From DATJGR01 sp963787045 (GTDB lineage: Bacteria > Pseudomonadota > Gammaproteobacteria > Pseudomonadales > Azotimanducaceae): a stretch of DNA of 64,000 nt. Positions 17,860 to 27,811 of the stretch are shown one piece after another (positions within the stretch are counted from its first letter, which is position 1; each line of letters opens with the position of its first letter). Position numbers and translations under genes: made by a program. The notes beneath the pieces were generated by a model. That model had not been told where the DNA came from and did no database searches. It was given only the letters and a program-made list of their open reading frames with translations. The stretch lies in contig CAWBBR010000036.1 of the NCBI GenBank assembly GCA_963787045.1, forward strand, positions 248,001-312,000, written 5' to 3'.

Positions 17860-18897
17860 CGCGTTTCGCCCATCATCACGGTAATCCGCACGAGCTCCGC
17901 GAGCCGCTCCTTAGCAAGCCCGGCGGCGATCGCGTCCTGCGCCATTGTGACGCCGTTTGCGAGCGACGTTGCAACGCCACTCACGTAGATGGCCGCGCCG
18001 GCGTTCAGCGCGACGATTTGTGCGGCGGTGGAGTCGGGTTCGTCGAGCGACCTGGTTCATCAATGCGAGACTGGCGCGCGGCGATTCGGCCACCAGTCCG
18101 TCGAGTGACGCCGTGTCGATTCCGAAATCTGACGGTGCGACTCGGAATCGAGTAATCCGTCCGCCTTTCAGTTCGACGACCTCCGATGGACCCGCGATCG
18201 ACAATTCGTCGAGGCCTTCGGAGTGCACCAGCATGACGTGACGGCTGCCGAGCTGTTGCAGTACTTGCGCAAGCATTTCCATCCGTTCCGGCGCGAATAC
18301 GCCGATCACCTGATTCGGCGCCGATGCGGGGTTCGTGAGCGGCGCCACCAGGTTGAAGATCGTGCGCGTCCCGAGTTCCTTGCGCGCCGCCGAAGCGTGT
18401 TTCAACGCGCGGTGATGCGCCGGCGCGAACATGAACCCGACGCCCGCCTCACGCACGCAGCGACCGATCTGTGCGGGAGTCAGGTTCAGATTGACGCCGG
18501 CGGCTTCGAGAACGTCGGCGCTGCCGCTTTTGCTGGTCATGCCGCGATTGCCGTGTTTCGCCACGTGGGCGCCGGCCGCCGCAGCGACGAAAGCGGCCGC
18601 GGTAGATATGTTGAAGAGCTTCGAAGGACCGCTGCCGCCGGTACCGCACGTGTCGACCAGATAGACCGGTTCGACCGCGACCTTTTCCGACAGCCCGCGC
18701 ATTGCTTCGACTGCGCCGGTGATTTCGTCGACGGTCTCGCCTTTGACTTTCAGGCCCATCAGCACGCCGCCGATCTGCGCGTCCGTCGCGGCGCCGGTCA
18801 TGATCGATTCGAAGAGCGCCTGCGACTCGGCGCGCGACAGGTTCTGCCGCGCACCGATTTGAGCGAGTCGCCGCTGAATGTCGTCGTTAGCGCCCAT
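17856..18897 (-). CDS. trpD: Anthranilate phosphoribosyltransferase, one frameshift
   Basis: Transfers phosphoribose from PRPP to anthranilate. The PRPP site DTCGTGGSGPSKLFNISTAA (about 82) and KHGNRGMTSKSGSADVLEA are present. The frame changes near 18050 by one extra base in a CC pair; after correction the C terminus is SLDEPDSTAAQIVALNAG and so on, ending at the TGA that overlaps trpC. Corrected length about 346, normal for the family. Confidence 0.93.
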
Positions 18898-18903
18898 CGC
18901 GGC

Positions 18904-19494
18904 TCACGCCGGAACCGACGTGCGCAGGAAGTTCCGGAGCAGGTCGTGGCCGCACCGCGTCAGGATCGATTCCGGGTGAAATTGCACGCCCTCGATCGGC
19001 AGCGTTCGGTGCCGCACGCCCATGATTTCGTCCACGGTGCCGTCTTCATGCTGGGTCCACGCGGTCATCTCGAGACAGTCGGGTAACGTGCCGCGTTCGA
19101 CGATCAACGAATGATATCGGGTTGCTTCGAACGGCAGCGGCAAGCCGTCGAATACGCCGCCGCCATTGTGGTGAATCATCGAAGTTTTGCCGTGCATCAC
19201 CTTTCGCGCGCGGATCACGTTGCCGCCGAAGACAGCCCCAATGCATTGGTGGCCGAGGCAGACGCCGAGTAGTGGGACGCGCCCACCGAACGTGCGCACC
19301 ACGTCCATGGAGATGCCGGCCTCGAGAGGCGTGCAGGGTCCCGGTGAAATGACGATGAATTCCGGGTCGAGCTTTTCGATCTGCGCCAAGGTGATTTCGT
19401 CGTTTCGGTGCACGACCACGTCGGCGCCGAGTTCCGCCAGATACTGAACGACGTTGTAGGTGAACGAGTCGTAGTTATCGATCATCAACAGCAT
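18904..19494 (-). CDS. trpG: Anthranilate synthase component II (glutamine amidotransferase)
   Basis: Supplies ammonia to TrpE. 196 residues from ATG 19494, chosen because MLLMIDNYDSFTYN is the family start and AAGGATGG lies seven bases before it. Class I amidotransferase triad: GVCLGHQCIGAVFGG with the nucleophile Cys and FHPES near the C terminus. Six bases separate it from trpD. The partner trpE is 11.5 kb away on the same strand. Confidence 0.97.
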   Translation of the reverse strand: MLLMIDNYDSFTYNVVQYLAELGADVVVHRNDEITLAQIEKLDPEFIVISPGPCTPLEAGISMDVVRTFGGRVPLLGVCLGHQCIGAVFGGNVIRARKVMHGKTSMIHHNGGGVFDGLPLPFEATRYHSLIVERGTLPDCLEMTAWTQHEDGTVDEIMGVRHRTLPIEGVQFHPESILTRCGHDLLRNFLRTSVPA

Positions 19495-19975
19495 TTGAAA
19501 GCCATCCTTTGAGACGAAAGCGGACGAGTGCTCCACGAGTTCTTCGACGAACCGGAATCGCACCGCCGCGAGGCGGTCGTTCGGAGGTCGAGGAGTTCTT
19601 TAAGCGTGTAGCGCGATGCATGATGGGCGGGGCGCCCACCATGGTGACGTCCGACCGAAGGTCGGCCGCAAGAGCGACGTCCGACGGAACGTCGGTCGGA
19701 AGTGCGTAGCTGACGGCTTTCGAAGCATCGTGCGCTTATAAGGGTTTCCGGCGTTTTACGCAATGTTTTTGCAGGCTTGGCGGTAACAGCCGGTAACAAA
19801 CTGATACACCAAAATGATCGTTCCACGCTGCGATTATCTAGTTGCAATGGGTCGCGAACTGTATACTGCGGACCCAATTCATCAACGAAATCTGACCCCG
19901 CCAACTATCGCCTGCACCTTCAGCGTAATTCGTGTCCGCGGTCGCTGATCAAGGCGTAAAAAGCCCTCAAAACAA
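19495..19975. other. 481-base intergenic region between divergent trpG and the glucan gene
   Basis: No convincing gene in either direction. Holds the hairpin cluster at 19624-19695 and a TATACT (19862-19867) that could be the -10 of the glucan gene. I see no Trp-rich leader peptide ahead of trpG. Confidence 0.6.
19624..19695. repeat. REP-like hairpin cluster
   Basis: Four perfect inverted repeats in 72 bases: TGGGCG-GGG-CGCCCA (19624-19638), the palindrome CACCATGGTG (19637-19646), CCGACC-GAA-GGTCGG (19651-19665) and CCGACG-GAA-CGTCGG (19681-19695). The last two are 30 bases apart, both preceded by GACGT, and differ only by a swapped base pair at the top of the stem. It resembles dispersed REP elements, but I cannot count copies elsewhere. 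Confidence 0.6.
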
Positions 19976-22595
19976 ATGAAAATCCTGATTGCGCTCCTCG
20001 TAGTGTGTTTGGGTTCCGCAGCCTTCTGGGCCTCTTTCGATCATCCTCTTCCCGCCCCGGACTGGTCCGGAAAGTTGGGCGGCATCTCGTACAACCCCAG
20101 CGGTTTGTACGACAAGGAGAGCTTCGAAGAGCCTGTCCCGGAAACAGTTATCCGCGGGGACATGAAGCAGCTGTCGACGCTGACCAATCGCATCCGTACG
20201 TACTCGGTTGCGCGCGGTCTCGACCGGGTGCCGTATGTCGCGAAAGAGTTCGGCTTGAAGGTGACGCTCGGCGTGTGGCTGAGCGACGACCGATTGTTGA
20301 ACGAAGCCGAACTGGCGCGAGCGATCGAAGTGATCCGCGACAACCCGGAAACCGTCGACCGCGTCATCGTCGGCAACGAAACGGTGCTGCGCGGCGAACT
20401 GACCGCCAGCGACGTCGTCGCCTACATGCATCGCGTCAGGAACGCGATCGCCAACCCGAATATAGAAGTCGGCACGGCCGACGTGTGGAGCGTCTGGCTC
20501 AAGTACCCCACCCTGGCGCAGGGCAGCGCGTTCGTCGGCATTCACCTGCTGCCGTACTGGGAAGGCATCGCCGCCAACCAGAGCATGGGTTATGTCGCGG
20601 ACCGGTACGCGATGATCAAGAAAGCGTTCCCGGACAAGAAGATCGTGATCGCGGAAACCGGCTGGCCGTCGGAAGGCCGCGTCAAGAAGGGGTCGGTACC
20701 GTCGGACTCGATGGAGGCCTTCTTCATCCGCAAGTTTCTGAAGCTCGCGGCGTCGAACAACTACGACTACTACATCATCGAAGCGTACGACCAGCCGTGG
20801 AAAGCCAAACAGGAAGGTGCGGTCGGCGCGTTCTGGGGTCTGTTCAACGCCGATCGGTCGCCGAAATTCGAGTTGACCGGCGGACTGTCGTCGTTCCCGC
20901 AGTGGCCGACGTTCGCGACGTCGGCAGCGCTCGGCATTCTCGCCGTTGGCGCTTCGGTGCTGGCATCGATACCGGTCGTTGCGCTGTCCGGCTATCTGCT
21001 GCTCGGCGGCATCGTCGGTTTCGTCGTGTCCGGGATGGTGTTCATCATCGACGCACTGTCGCTGCGATACGTCGATTGGGGCACCGTGGGCGGCGCGCTC
21101 GTGGTGATGCCCGCAGTATTGTTCACCGCCGTGGTGCTGCTGACCGAGACCGCGGAATGGGCGCTGAGCCTCTGGCGCGTGCGACGCAAGTCGCTGCCGA
21201 CGGTCGATTTCGGCGGTACGCCGCGCGTGTCGATCCATGTGCCGATTCACAACGAGCCGCCGCAGATGGTGATCGGCACGCTCGATGCGCTGGCGCGTCT
21301 GAACTACCCCGATTTCGAAGTGATCGTGCTCGACAACAACACCGCGTCGGAACTCGACTGGCGGCCGGTGGAGGCGCATTGCCAGGCATTGGGGCCGAAG
21401 TTCCGTTTCTACCATTTCGACGGCATGAAGGGCTTCAAGGCCGGCGCGCTGAACAAGGCGCTGGAATTGACCGACCCCGAAGCGACGTTCATCGGCGTCA
21501 TCGACAGCGACTACCAGGTCTCGCCGGATTGGCTCACGACAGTCGTACCCGCGTTCGGCGATCCGCAGGTAGCGCTGGTGCAAGCGCCGCAGGATTACCG
21601 CGATGCCGACGAAAGTCTGCTGAAGAAGTGCTGCTACGAGGAATACCGCGGCTTCTTCCACGTCGGCATGGTGGAGCGCGACGAACACAACGCGATCATC
21701 CAGCACGGCACGATGTGCATGGTGCGCCGTACGGCGCTCGCGGAAGTCGGTGGATGGGCGCCGTGGTGCATCACCGAAGACACCGAACTCGGTCTGCGTC
21801 TGTTCGAAGCGGGTTACGTGGCGCACTACACGTCGAAGTCGCTGGGTCGCGGTCTGATGCCCGACACGTACGCGGCCTACAAAGGTCAGCGTTATCGCTG
21901 GGTGTACGGCGCGATGCAGATTCTGAAACGTCACGGACCGATGCTGTTCGGCCGCGCTGGAAAGCTCACGCTGGCTCAGCGCTATCACTTCGTGGCCGGA
22001 TGGCTGCCGTGGTTCGCCGACGCATTTGCGTTGATTTTCTCGGTGCTTGCGGTGATCTGGACCGGCCTGATGGTCGCGGCGCCGAAGTTCTTCGACGTGC
22101 CGTTGACGGCGCTGTCCTCCACCGCGCTCGCGCTCTTCACGATCAAGACCGTCAAGACGATCGTGCTGCATCGCGTGAAAGTCGGCGGCGGAATCCGCGG
22201 TTCGATTGCATCGGCCGATTACCGGGCTTTCGTTGGCCTACATCGTCGGCAGAGGCGTCCTGTTCGGATTGGTCACGTCGTCGACTCCGTTCGTGCGCAC
22301 GCCGAAGTGCGAAGACTCCGCGCCGTTCTCGAGCGCGTTGCGAATGAGCGCCGCCGAGTCGCTGATGCTCGTGGCGATCACGCTGGCCTTCATCGCAACC
22401 GTGATGGTCACGCGGGTCGACGATCCGGCGGAGCAGGTGTGGGCGATCGCGTTGGCGGTCCTCGCCGTACCGTATGCGGCGTCGTTGATCGTCGCGATCG
22501 GCTCGTGCATCAAACCGTCGCGCCAGCCGGTGCTCGCTCCCGAAATTACGCCGACGCCGGCGTATCGGAACTCGGACATGGATCTGGCTGCCTGA
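19976..22595 (+). CDS. GH17-GT2 fusion: membrane beta-glucan synthase/transglycosylase, one frameshift
   Basis: About 873 residues once a frame change near 22220-22235 is corrected. N-terminal signal anchor, then a GH17 domain (about 35-295) with the acid/base Glu in VIVGNETVLRGEL and the nucleophile Glu in IVIAETGWPS. Membrane segments (about 315-400) lead to a processive GT2 domain with LDNN, VIDSDYQVSPDW, ITEDTELGLRLF and QRYRW, the D, DxD, TED and QxxRW motifs. More membrane segments close the protein. Related fusions in Pseudomonas and Azotobacter and NdvB/NdvC-type proteins make or remodel beta-1,3 glucans. Inferred role: synthesis of a beta-glucan and its transglycosylation, probably on the periplasmic side. 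The substrate is not shown by sequence. Confidence 0.85.
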
Positions 22596-22636
22596 GGCAA
22601 GACCAATCCGGTAAACGCAGACGAGAGGAGAGGGAA

Positions 22637-22907
22637 ATGAACGGACGACAACTGACGGGTGCCGCATTTGCGATGGCCGCGGCGAGTTTCTTCGCCGTCA
22701 TGCCGGCGACGGCCGCTGACGGTGCGACCAGCGCCGCAACGGCAGCCGGCGTGCATTGCTACGGCGTGAACAGCTGTAAGGGTCAGAACGACTGCAAGAC
22801 CGATCAGAACGCGTGCAAAGGCCAAGGGCTCCTGCAAGGGCACGGGCTTCACGGCAATGAAGTCTGCGCAGGAATGCACCAAGGCCGGCGGTAAAGTCGG
22901 TAACTAG
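22637..22907 (+). CDS. bufA: BufA2-type bufferin precursor (periplasmic metallophore), one frameshift
   Basis: Signal peptide (about 1-27) followed by a short Cys-rich domain. The frame changes near 22826 (extra base in AAGGG); corrected it reads HCYGVNSCKGQNDCKTDQN, then ACKGQGSCKGTGFTAMKS and QECTKAGGKVGN. Six Cys with C-x5-C and C-x6-C spacing and repeated CKG match the BufA2 family. In this family a MNIO enzyme (BufB) with its partner BufC converts Cys residues into metal-binding heterocycles in a metallophore that protects against excess copper. About 89 residues. It is the first gene of bufABC, with a terminator-like hairpin after it. Confidence 0.85.
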
Positions 22908-22922
22908 CCGATAGCGTCAGGA

Positions 22923-22952
22923 AAGGGCGGCCTCGAGCCGCCCTTCGTTTTT
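22923..22952 (+). terminator. Terminator-like hairpin between bufA and bufB
   Basis: AAGGGCGGC, loop CTCGA, GCCGCCCTT, then CG and TTTTT. The nine-base GC-rich stem and T run make a good intrinsic terminator or attenuator. It stands 15 bases after the bufA stop and 30 before bufB, so it would let more bufA than bufBC message be made. Confidence 0.85.
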
Positions 22953-22982
22953 CAGCACCTCGAGCATGCGGAAGAACGCGCG

Positions 22983-23814
22983 ATGACCGGGAACGCGCAG
23001 CCTCGGCTTCGGATTGGGCCTACGCACCGCGTACTACGAACAGATCCTGGCCGAACGGCCGCCGATCGATTGGTTCGAGATTCTCTCCGAGAACTACCTC
23101 GTCCCTGGCGGCAAGCCGTTGTACTACCTCGAACGCGTGCGTGAGTCCTACCCGGTGGTCATGCACGGCGTGTCGTTGTCGATCGGCAGCGTCGATCCGC
23201 TCGACTTCGACTATCTGAAGCAACTGAAGGCGCTGGCCGATCGCATCCGACCCGAGTGGATTTCCGATCACCTCTGTTGGACCGGAATCGGCGGTCACAA
23301 CTTTCACGACCTGATGCCGTTACCGTACGACCGCGCCGCAGTGCGTCACGTCGCCGAGCGTGTGCAACGGGTGCAGGACTATCTCGGACGGGAGATTCTG
23401 CTCGAGAACGTCTCGAGCTATCTCGAGTATCGTCAGTCCGAGATGCCGGAGTGGGAATTCGTGACGGCGGTTGCCGGGGCCGCGGGATCTCGACTGCTAC
23501 TCGACGTCAACAACGTGTACGTCAGCGCGGTCAACCACGGCTTCGACGCTCTCGCGTACATCCAATCGATACCGCTCGGGTTGGTGCAGCAGATTCACAT
23601 TGCCGGACATCGCGACCACGGTCGCTACATCATCGACAGTCACGATCAGCCCGTGGTCGACGCAGTTTGGAATCTGTACGAGCGCGCGGTCCAACGGTTC
23701 GGTCCAGTCGCGACGATGATCGAGCGGGACGACAACATGCCGCCGCTCGCGGAGCTGCTTGCAGAACTGAATCAGGCGAGGTCGATATCCGATCGCGTGA
23801 TGGCGGCCGCATGA
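22983..23814 (+). CDS. bufB: MNIO-family (DUF692) bufferin-modifying oxidase
   Basis: Multinuclear non-heme iron enzyme; in the family it oxidises Cys of the BufA precursor. TIM-barrel with the usual metal ligands visible: MHGVSLSIG (His), ISDHLCW (Asp-His), LLENVSSYL (Glu), LLLDVNNVYVSAVNHGFD (Asp and Asn), IHIAGHRDHG (His) and MIERDDN (Glu). The conserved frame is open from GFGLGLRTAYYEQIL. The best start, ATG 22983 with GGAAG upstream, is one base out of frame with it, so I infer a missing base near 23001-23006; otherwise TTG 23014 is the first usable codon. The stop overlaps bufC (ATGA). Confidence 0.88.
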
Positions 23815-24597
23815 CCTCGCTCGCTGATCTGCAAAACGCATTCGGTCGATACCTGCTCGAGGGCGACGATCGCATTCGCGGAAGCGGTCGCGAGTACGCC
23901 GAAACTCGACGCGCACTCACGCTTGCATATTTACGCCAATGCGTACCAGGCGCGATTCACGGAGGCTTTGTCGGCAGATTTTCCCGTTCTGCGTGCGGTA
24001 CTCGGAGATGCTCCCTTCGAAGCAGCTGTCGGCGGCGTACATCGTGCGCGTTTCCGTCGAGGTCGTTCACGCTGCGCGGCTTCGGTTCGCGAGTTGCCGT
24101 CATTCATCGAATCGCAGACGGCAATCTCCGAGCGCGCGTTCGCAGCTGAACTCGCGGCATTCGAATGGGCGCTCGTCGATGCGTTCGATGCGCTAGATCA
24201 TCCCGCGGTGGGCGTTGCCGACATGGCTGAGATCGCGCCCGAAGCGTGGCCGCAACTCGAGATCGACGCACATCCGTCGCTGCGCTGCGTACCCACGCGA
24301 TTCAACACACTGACCGTCTGGAACGCAGTTAAGGCGCAGCAACCAAGGCCCGGCATCGCGGAAGCCAGCGACGGCGTAGCATGCGTGGTCTGGCGACAAG
24401 GACTGTCGTGCGTATTCCGCTCGATGGACCCGATCGAGCATTCCGCCTGGAGAGCGGTGACGGGCGGCGCGAACTTCGGGGCGATGTGTGACAGCTTGCT
24501 CGATTGGTTGACGCCGGACGAAATTCCGCCGCGGGCCGCACAACTGCTTCGCGCGTGGCTCGCGGACGGTCTGATCGGAAGCCTGCACACGCGTTAG
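23811..24597 (+). CDS. bufC: BufC-type DUF2063 partner of BufB, several frameshifts
   Basis: The N terminus MTSLADLQNAFGRYLLEGDD and the later RLHIYANAYQARFTEALSADFPVL are the DUF2063 signature, the presumed precursor-recruiting domain. The frame must change near 23911, 24020, 24046 and 24092, each by one extra base; the corrected middle reads QLSAAYIV, AFPSRSFTLRGFG and LPSFIESQ. The C-terminal domain (about 150-260) is intact. The dense breaks look like read errors because every fragment is conserved. Start overlaps bufB. Converges with the zinc-permease gene after 22 bases. Confidence 0.82.
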
Positions 24598-24619
24598 TCG
24601 AGATGCGCTACGACATGCG

Positions 24620-25411
24620 CTACGACGTGGAGCGTGCTTCGTGCGCGGGATCTGCGGCCAGCTGCGGCCCGCGCTCTGCGACCGCAAACGCAATCCCCGT
24701 CGCGGCCATCGTCCAAACGGTCAATGCGCCGGTCGGCAGATCGGTGATCATCGATACGATCAATCCTGTGAGATAGCCGATTGCGCCTACGGCGTAGGCC
24801 TTCGCGGTTCGATAGCGAACCGCACGTCGTGTCGCGAGCGCCGGAATGATCAGCGTCGAGAACACCAGGTACACCCCGACGATCTGCACCGACGCCGTCA
24901 CCGAAAGACCGAACAGGAGGTAGAAGCCCATGCGTCCGAGACGCTGCATGCCGAGACCGAACCATGCGACGAGCACCGCCAGCGTCAGAACCGCCACGGC
25001 GCCGAGCTGTGCGTAGTTGACCCACAGGATCTGACCCACCAGCAGGTCTTTCAGATACTCACCCGCGTGGACGTTGCCGGCCAGCAACAACACCTGCACG
25101 GTGGCGGCGAGCACGAACACGGTCCCGATGATGCCTTCCTGAATGTCGGGCCAGCGCCGTTCGGTCCACGTCATCAGCAGCGCGCCGCTCAATGCAGCCG
25201 TCAGCGCGGAGATCTGCACGGCGTAACCCCCGGACGGCAGGCCGAAGAAATCGGCGGCGATGACGCCGACACCGGCGATCTGTGCGATTGCTATGTCGAT
25301 GAATACGATGCCGCGCCGCAATACCTGAATGCCGAGCGGCACGTGAGTGGCGGTGACCAGGAGACCGGCGAGCAGCGCCGGGACGAGTATTCCGAGTTCG
25401 ATGGCTTGCAC
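24620..25411 (-). CDS. znuB: Zinc/manganese-type ABC transporter permease
   Basis: 263 residues, GTG start at 25411 one base after the znuA stop. About eight hydrophobic helices. The ABC-3 permease motifs PLGIQVLRRGIVFIDIAIAQ and GVYLVFSTLIIPALATRRA are clear. With the substrate-binding protein upstream it should form a metal importer. No ATPase gene lies in the window near it. A tandem ATGCGCTACGAC repeat (24603-24626) sits at its 3' end and is only a local duplication. Confidence 0.9.
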   Translation of the reverse strand: MQAIELGILVPALLAGLLVTATHVPLGIQVLRRGIVFIDIAIAQIAGVGVIAADFFGLPSGGYAVQISALTAALSGALLMTWTERRWPDIQEGIIGTVFVLAATVQVLLLAGNVHAGEYLKDLLVGQILWVNYAQLGAVAVLTLAVLVAWFGLGMQRLGRMGFYLLFGLSVTASVQIVGVYLVFSTLIIPALATRRAVRYRTAKAYAVGAIGYLTGLIVSMITDLPTGALTVWTMAATGIAFAVAERGPQLAADPAHEARSTS

Positions 25412-25412
25412 G

Positions 25413-26318
25413 TCATTTCCTCACTTTTTCGAGGCGCGCGATGATGTCGTCGAAGAGCCCGAACAGATCCTTAGCGTCGGGGGTGCCTCCTACGGTGTAA
25501 GGAAGATCGACCAACGGCACGTGGGTGTGCTCGGAGAGCCACTGCGGCGCCTTCGGATCGGTATACATGCTGCGCGTGATGGCATCCGCGCCGTCGCGTT
25601 GAATCTTCTCGACGAGTTCGGCCAGGTAGCCGGCGCTGGGCGGTATCCCCGGCTTCGGCTCGATGTCCATCACTTCGACCATGCCGAGCCAATTGATCAG
25701 ATAGACCGAGTCTTTGTGATACGGCACCAGTCGCATCCCTTTGAGCGGCGCGGCCTGCTGTTCCCATTTCGCGATCGCCGCGTGCCAGCGCGTCTGGAAG
25801 TCCTCGCCGCGCGCGGCATAGAACGCGCCGTTCTTCGGATCGATCTTCGCCAGCCGGTCGCTGACGATCGCCGCGACTTTCGCGATGTTGCGCGGGTCGA
25901 GCTGAATGTGCGGATTGCCGCTCGGATGGATGTCGCCTTCGGCGCGGTCGACGCGCGTCGGCACCTCCAGGCGATCGACGTAATCCGCCGCCGCGATGTA
26001 ACCGGGTGTACCCGGTTGCACGTTGCGATTGCCGGCGGTCTGCATCAGCACCGGCAACCAGCCCGTCTCGAGTTCTGCACCGGTGCAGATCACCAACTCG
26101 GCGCTGCGCATGTGCGCGACGAGGCTCGGGCGCGCCTCGATGCGGTGCGGGTCCTGCAAGGGACTCGACGCCTGGTAGACCGACACCTTGTCGGCGCCCA
26201 GTTCCTGCGCGAGCGACGCCCATTCCGGCAAGCACGCGAACACGTTCAACGCGGCGTGCGCCGATGCGGACGCAAACGACGCGATCAGCAGTCCGGCGAG
26301 AAAACGAATACGAAACAT
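25413..26318 (-). CDS. znuA: Zinc/manganese-type ABC transporter substrate-binding protein
   Basis: 301 residues from ATG 26318 with GAGGTG upstream. Signal peptide (FRIRFLAGLLIASFASASAHA), then the cluster A-I fold. Likely metal ligands: His in LQDPHRIEARPS, His in GNPHIQLDP, His in VPYHKDSVY and a late acidic residue. The His-rich loop of classical ZnuA is absent, so zinc rather than manganese is a guess from neighbours. Transcribed with the permease; the porin gene lies 26 bases upstream. Confidence 0.85.
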   Translation of the reverse strand: MFRIRFLAGLLIASFASASAHAALNVFACLPEWASLAQELGADKVSVYQASSPLQDPHRIEARPSLVAHMRSAELVICTGAELETGWLPVLMQTAGNRNVQPGTPGYIAAADYVDRLEVPTRVDRAEGDIHPSGNPHIQLDPRNIAKVAAIVSDRLAKIDPKNGAFYAARGEDFQTRWHAAIAKWEQQAAPLKGMRLVPYHKDSVYLINWLGMVEVMDIEPKPGIPPSAGYLAELVEKIQRDGADAITRSMYTDPKAPQWLSEHTHVPLVDLPYTVGGTPDAKDLFGLFDDIIARLEKVRK

Positions 26319-26344
26319 GTGAATCACCTCGTCTGGACCGTGGG

Positions 26345-27745
26345 TTAGAACTTGTGCGCGCCGTGAGCGCCGAGACTCATGATGTATTGCAGCGACAACT
26401 CGTCGTCGGTATCGGTGAAACGGGCCTGATCCCACGCGTACTGCAAACGCAGCCGCGAGAATTCGGACGGCGAAAAGTCGACCATCGTCGTGGTGCGTCG
26501 CGGATCATGGTCAGCGAGGATCGGAAAAGCGGTGCTCGGCAACAGACCGCTTCGAACGAGACCAATGTCGGTGCTGCCGGAGTCCAGGTAGTCGTAACGA
26601 ACGCCGAACCGCCAGCGCGGCATGAACTGATACACGGCCTGCGCATACCAGCCGTTCTGGTCGGAGTTGTAGTTGCCGGTTGCGTCTTGAGGTCCATCCA
26701 TATCGAACGTGAGCGAACCGTTCTCGTTGCGATGGAAGTACTCGGCCTGCAGTTTGAAGTTGCGCTCTACCGAGTTGCCCTCGGGCGCCCACTTCCAGAC
26801 GAAGTCGAGCCCCCACATCTCGGTATCGCCGCTGAACGCGTCGGTCACCTGCGCGCCGAACTGGTCGAGATCCTCATAAGTCCGATCTCGCGCTTTGGAT
26901 CGATAGACGGTGGCGCCGACGAGATAGCTGTTGCTGAATCCAACGTCTCCACCGAGGTGCGCGAACGCCATCATCGAGTTGAATCCGTTCTTGTCGCGAT
27001 CGGTACCCGGGAACTGATCGCCGAGGCCGAATTCCACGCCGAACTCGATCAGCAGGGTGGTCGGTGCGACCCATCGCGCTTGCAGGCCATCCTGTTTCAG
27101 CTGGCCGCCGAAGAAAGCTTGCAGCGCGAGCGGCGCGTCGACGAAGTCCCAGGCGTGCGCGTGAATTTCGTTGAGGTAGCCGAAGTCCGACAGAAACCGT
27201 CCGAACTTGATCGTGGCGCCGGGTATCAAGCCGACGTGGCTGACGAACGCCTCTTCGACCGAAGTGCCGTTGTCGCCTTCGAATGCGCCGACGAAGTACC
27301 CGGAAAAATACGGATCGATGTTTGCGGCCAGCGTCAGTTCCGATTCGCCGAGCTGGAAGCTGCGCGGCGGCGGCCCGACGTCGCCGTCGGTCGGTATGAA
27401 GCCGCCGATCTGGTAGTTGGCCGGATTCTCCGATAGCTGACCGTAAGTGCCGGTGAGAATCAGCGACGCGGCGGGATTGAATTCGTTGCCCGAACTACCT
27501 GGACTCGCCTGCGCCAGCGGAGGTTGCACGAACGGCGCGGGCTCCATGGGCGTTGATTGCTCGACGGTCGCTTGTGCCGCCGCCAAGCGTGTCTCGAGTG
27601 CGCCGATGCGCGTCTCGTAGTCGCTGCGCAGCGCGGCCATCTCGTCGCGCAGTTGTTGGATTTCGGATTCGGTGGTAGCGCTCGCCAACGGCGCGTACGC
27701 AGTCGCGGCGACGGCCAGTCCCGCAACGAGTGATCTCGCATGCAT
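26345..27745 (-). CDS. Outer-membrane beta-barrel protein with coiled-coil N terminus
   Basis: 466 residues. Signal peptide (about 1-23), a short coiled coil (ESEIQQLRDEMAALRSDYET to about 60) and a long series of amphipathic strands ending in Phe (GAHGAHKF), as outer-membrane porins do. The barrel has many aromatic girdle residues, for example RWRFGVRYDYLDSG. The coiled coil recalls oligomer-forming porins. It precedes znuA and znuB on the same strand, so I infer a role in metal passage across the outer membrane. It is not a TonB-dependent receptor: there is no plug domain or TonB box. Confidence 0.72.
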   Translation of the reverse strand: MHARSLVAGLAVAATAYAPLASATTESEIQQLRDEMAALRSDYETRIGALETRLAAAQATVEQSTPMEPAPFVQPPLAQASPGSSGNEFNPAASLILTGTYGQLSENPANYQIGGFIPTDGDVGPPPRSFQLGESELTLAANIDPYFSGYFVGAFEGDNGTSVEEAFVSHVGLIPGATIKFGRFLSDFGYLNEIHAHAWDFVDAPLALQAFFGGQLKQDGLQARWVAPTTLLIEFGVEFGLGDQFPGTDRDKNGFNSMMAFAHLGGDVGFSNSYLVGATVYRSKARDRTYEDLDQFGAQVTDAFSGDTEMWGLDFVWKWAPEGNSVERNFKLQAEYFHRNENGSLTFDMDGPQDATGNYNSDQNGWYAQAVYQFMPRWRFGVRYDYLDSGSTDIGLVRSGLLPSTAFPILADHDPRRTTTMVDFSPSEFSRLRLQYAWDQARFTDTDDELSLQYIMSLGAHGAHKF

Positions 27746-27811
27746 GAAATATGGTCCTCAGCGTGAATTCACGGCGCACGACGCGACGAGCGCGGTGCGA
27801 CTCAAGGAAAT

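Noticed and set aside
19485..19904. Open frame of 139 codons in the trpG upstream region
   Set aside because: Covers the hairpin repeats, has no recognisable motif, and overlaps the trpG start in another frame.
19967..22171. Long minus-strand open frame of 734 codons over the GH17-GT2 gene
   Set aside because: Arg/His/Gln-rich shadow; no recognisable domain, and the plus-strand gene has both sets of catalytic motifs.
24020..24100. Programmed frameshifting in bufC
   Set aside because: Four shifts in under 200 bases without a slippery heptamer and pseudoknot pattern; sequencing error is simpler.
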